The notes beneath the pieces were generated by a model that made no database searches, was not told the origin of the DNA, and saw only the letters and a program-made list of their open reading frames with translations. From the NCBI GenBank assembly GCA_005878995.1, contig VBME01000177.1, forward strand, positions 1 through 6,136: DNA of 6,136 bases. Direction: 5' to 3'. Both the position numbers and the translations under genes were made by a program. Each line of letters starts with the position of its first letter. The stretch's first letter is position 1. Source of the stretch: Methanobacteriota archaeon. GTDB lineage: Archaea; Thermoplasmatota; Thermoplasmata; RBG-16-68-12. This document shows, piece by piece, positions 5,312-6,136 of this stretch.

Positions 5312-5704
5312 TCACTTCGAGACGTCGGGCTTGGGCCCCAGCGCGACTTTCAGAACGTGCAAGGACAGCAGGGCGCACTTCAGCCGGACCGCGCTGAGCG
5401 GGATCCCGAGCTTTTTCAGAATCGCGTCCCGGTCCAGGGCGGTCGCATCGCCCAGAGACATCCCCTTCACGATCGTCGTCAACATCGACGCGCTCGCCTG
5501 ACTGATCGCGCAGCCCTGGCCCTCGAACCGCACGTCCGCGATGCGGTCCGATCCGTCGACCTTCAGATGGAGGACGACCTCGTCGCCGCACAACGGGTTC
5601 GTGTCCCGGGCGTTCTTCGTCGCCCCGGGCAGGGAGCCTTTGTTGCGGGGATGCTTGTAATGGTCCAGGATCTGCTCCTGGTACATCTCGTAGGAGACGG
5701 CCAT
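5312..5704 (-). CDS. sufU: SufU/IscU-type Fe-S assembly or sulfur-transfer protein
   Basis: A 130-residue protein of the SufU/IscU family. YQEQILDHYKHPRNKG at 8-23 is a SufU-like N-terminus. Ligand residues are C39 and D41 in NPLCGDE, C65 in GQGCAISQASASM, and C110 in RLKCALLSL. SufU proteins bind zinc through these residues and take persulfide sulfur from SufS; IscU proteins use them as an Fe-S scaffold. The motifs (GCxISxASASM, RxKCAxLS) are SufU-like, but the stretch from second to third cysteine is only 45 residues, near the IscU spacing, so the roughly 18-residue insertion of Bacillus SufU is missing. The ATG shares its first base with the last base of the sufS stop (TAATG), so translation is coupled. 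Gene order sufS-sufU makes it the desulfurase partner; whether it is a scaffold or a transferase is open. Confidence 0.92.
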   Translation of the reverse strand: MAVSYEMYQEQILDHYKHPRNKGSLPGATKNARDTNPLCGDEVVLHLKVDGSDRIADVRFEGQGCAISQASASMLTTIVKGMSLGDATALDRDAILKKLGIPLSAVRLKCALLSLHVLKVALGPKPDVSK

Positions 5705-6136
5705 TAGGCGAAGACCTCCTGGACTCGCTTGATGCCGGCGATCAGGGCGTCGACATCGTCCAGGTCGTTGTAGATGTAGAACGACGCCCGCGCCGTCGCG
5801 GGGAGGTCGAACCGCTCCATGAGCGGCTGGGCGCAGTGATGGCCCGATCGGATACAGATGCCCTCAACGTCCAAGATCGAGGCGATGTCGTGCGGATGCG
5901 CGCCTTCGATCGTGAAGGACACCACCCCAGCGCGCTTCTTGACATCCTTCGGTCCGTACGTGGTAACGCCCTTGAGACGGTCGAACTGCTCGAGCGCGTA
6001 CTGCGTGACCTCCATTTCGTGGGCCCGGACCGCGTCCATCCCCAGTTTCGTGAGATAGTCGACCGCGACGCCGAGGCCGATCGCGCCCGCGATGTTCGGC
6101 GTGCCGCCCTCGAACTTGTACGGGACGTCGTTCCAC
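5704..6136 (-). CDS. sufS: SufS-type cysteine desulfurase (5' partial)
   Basis: The last 143 residues of a class II PLP cysteine desulfurase; the frame is open to the right edge, so the PLP lysine and most of the N-terminal domain (about 260-270 residues in a usual SufS) lie outside. Visible motifs are FEGGTPNIAGAIGLGVAVDYL (residues 8-28), where most SufS proteins have FEAGTPN, then HPHDIASILDVEGICIRSGHHCAQPLM with the active-site cysteine in HHCAQPLM (visible residue 101), and ATARASFYIYND, typical of the SufS/CsdA subgroup. It takes sulfur from cysteine as a persulfide on this cysteine and passes it to SufU for Fe-S clusters or thio-cofactors. It overlaps sufU by one base. The ATG at 6039 is internal because homology continues upstream. 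Identity is very secure. Confidence 0.95.
   Translation of the reverse strand, partial: WNDVPYKFEGGTPNIAGAIGLGVAVDYLTKLGMDAVRAHEMEVTQYALEQFDRLKGVTTYGPKDVKKRAGVVSFTIEGAHPHDIASILDVEGICIRSGHHCAQPLMERFDLPATARASFYIYNDLDDVDALIAGIKRVQEVFA

Overview
The window is GC-rich (roughly 60% by eye) and densely coded. All but one of its genes lie on the minus strand. I infer an archaeon, most likely a high-GC euryarchaeote of the Thermoplasmata kind, but only with moderate confidence. The clues are a Ras-like small GTPase with an archaeal-type C-terminal extension, A/T-rich TATA-like hexamers about 25-35 bases upstream of several start codons, and almost no convincing Shine-Dalgarno sites. Several proteins, above all the E1-like and cysteine synthase enzymes, look bacterial (actinobacterial MoeZ/CysM style), so ancient transfer or a bacterial host cannot be excluded.

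Layout: from the left edge, the 3' part of a small GTPase gene runs on the plus strand (to 524). It converges on a long minus-strand series. In transcription order (right to left) this series is: sufS cysteine desulfurase (5' end outside the window), sufU, a cysM-like cysteine synthase, a JAMM/Mec-like metallopeptidase, then a 184-base promoter-like gap. After the gap come a three-domain MoaD/CysO-MoeB-rhodanese fusion (484 aa), a 105-aa helical TPR-like protein, a DUF1684 protein and a class I methyltransferase. sufS/sufU overlap by 1 base, sufU-cysM are 12 bases apart and cysM/JAMM overlap by 4 bases, so these four look like one transcript. The fusion gene probably has its own promoter.

The central point is a sulfur-carrier cysteine pathway in unusual form. 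In Mycobacterium tuberculosis, CysO (ubiquitin-like carrier), MoeZ (E1-like activator plus rhodanese), CysM (O-phosphoserine-dependent synthase) and Mec+ (JAMM peptidase) are separate proteins. Here the carrier is fused in frame to the N-terminus of the E1-rhodanese, so its Gly-Gly is internal (residues 91-92 of 484). E1 enzymes adenylate a free C-terminal glycine, so the carrier should be unusable until the chain is cut after Gly-Gly. The gene next door encodes a JAMM peptidase with an intact E...HxH...S..D zinc site. My inference is a self-contained polyprotein system: the JAMM enzyme first frees the carrier, then later releases cysteine from the carrier-cysteine adduct. SufS/SufU upstream could supply persulfide sulfur to the rhodanese domain or draw on the cysteine produced.
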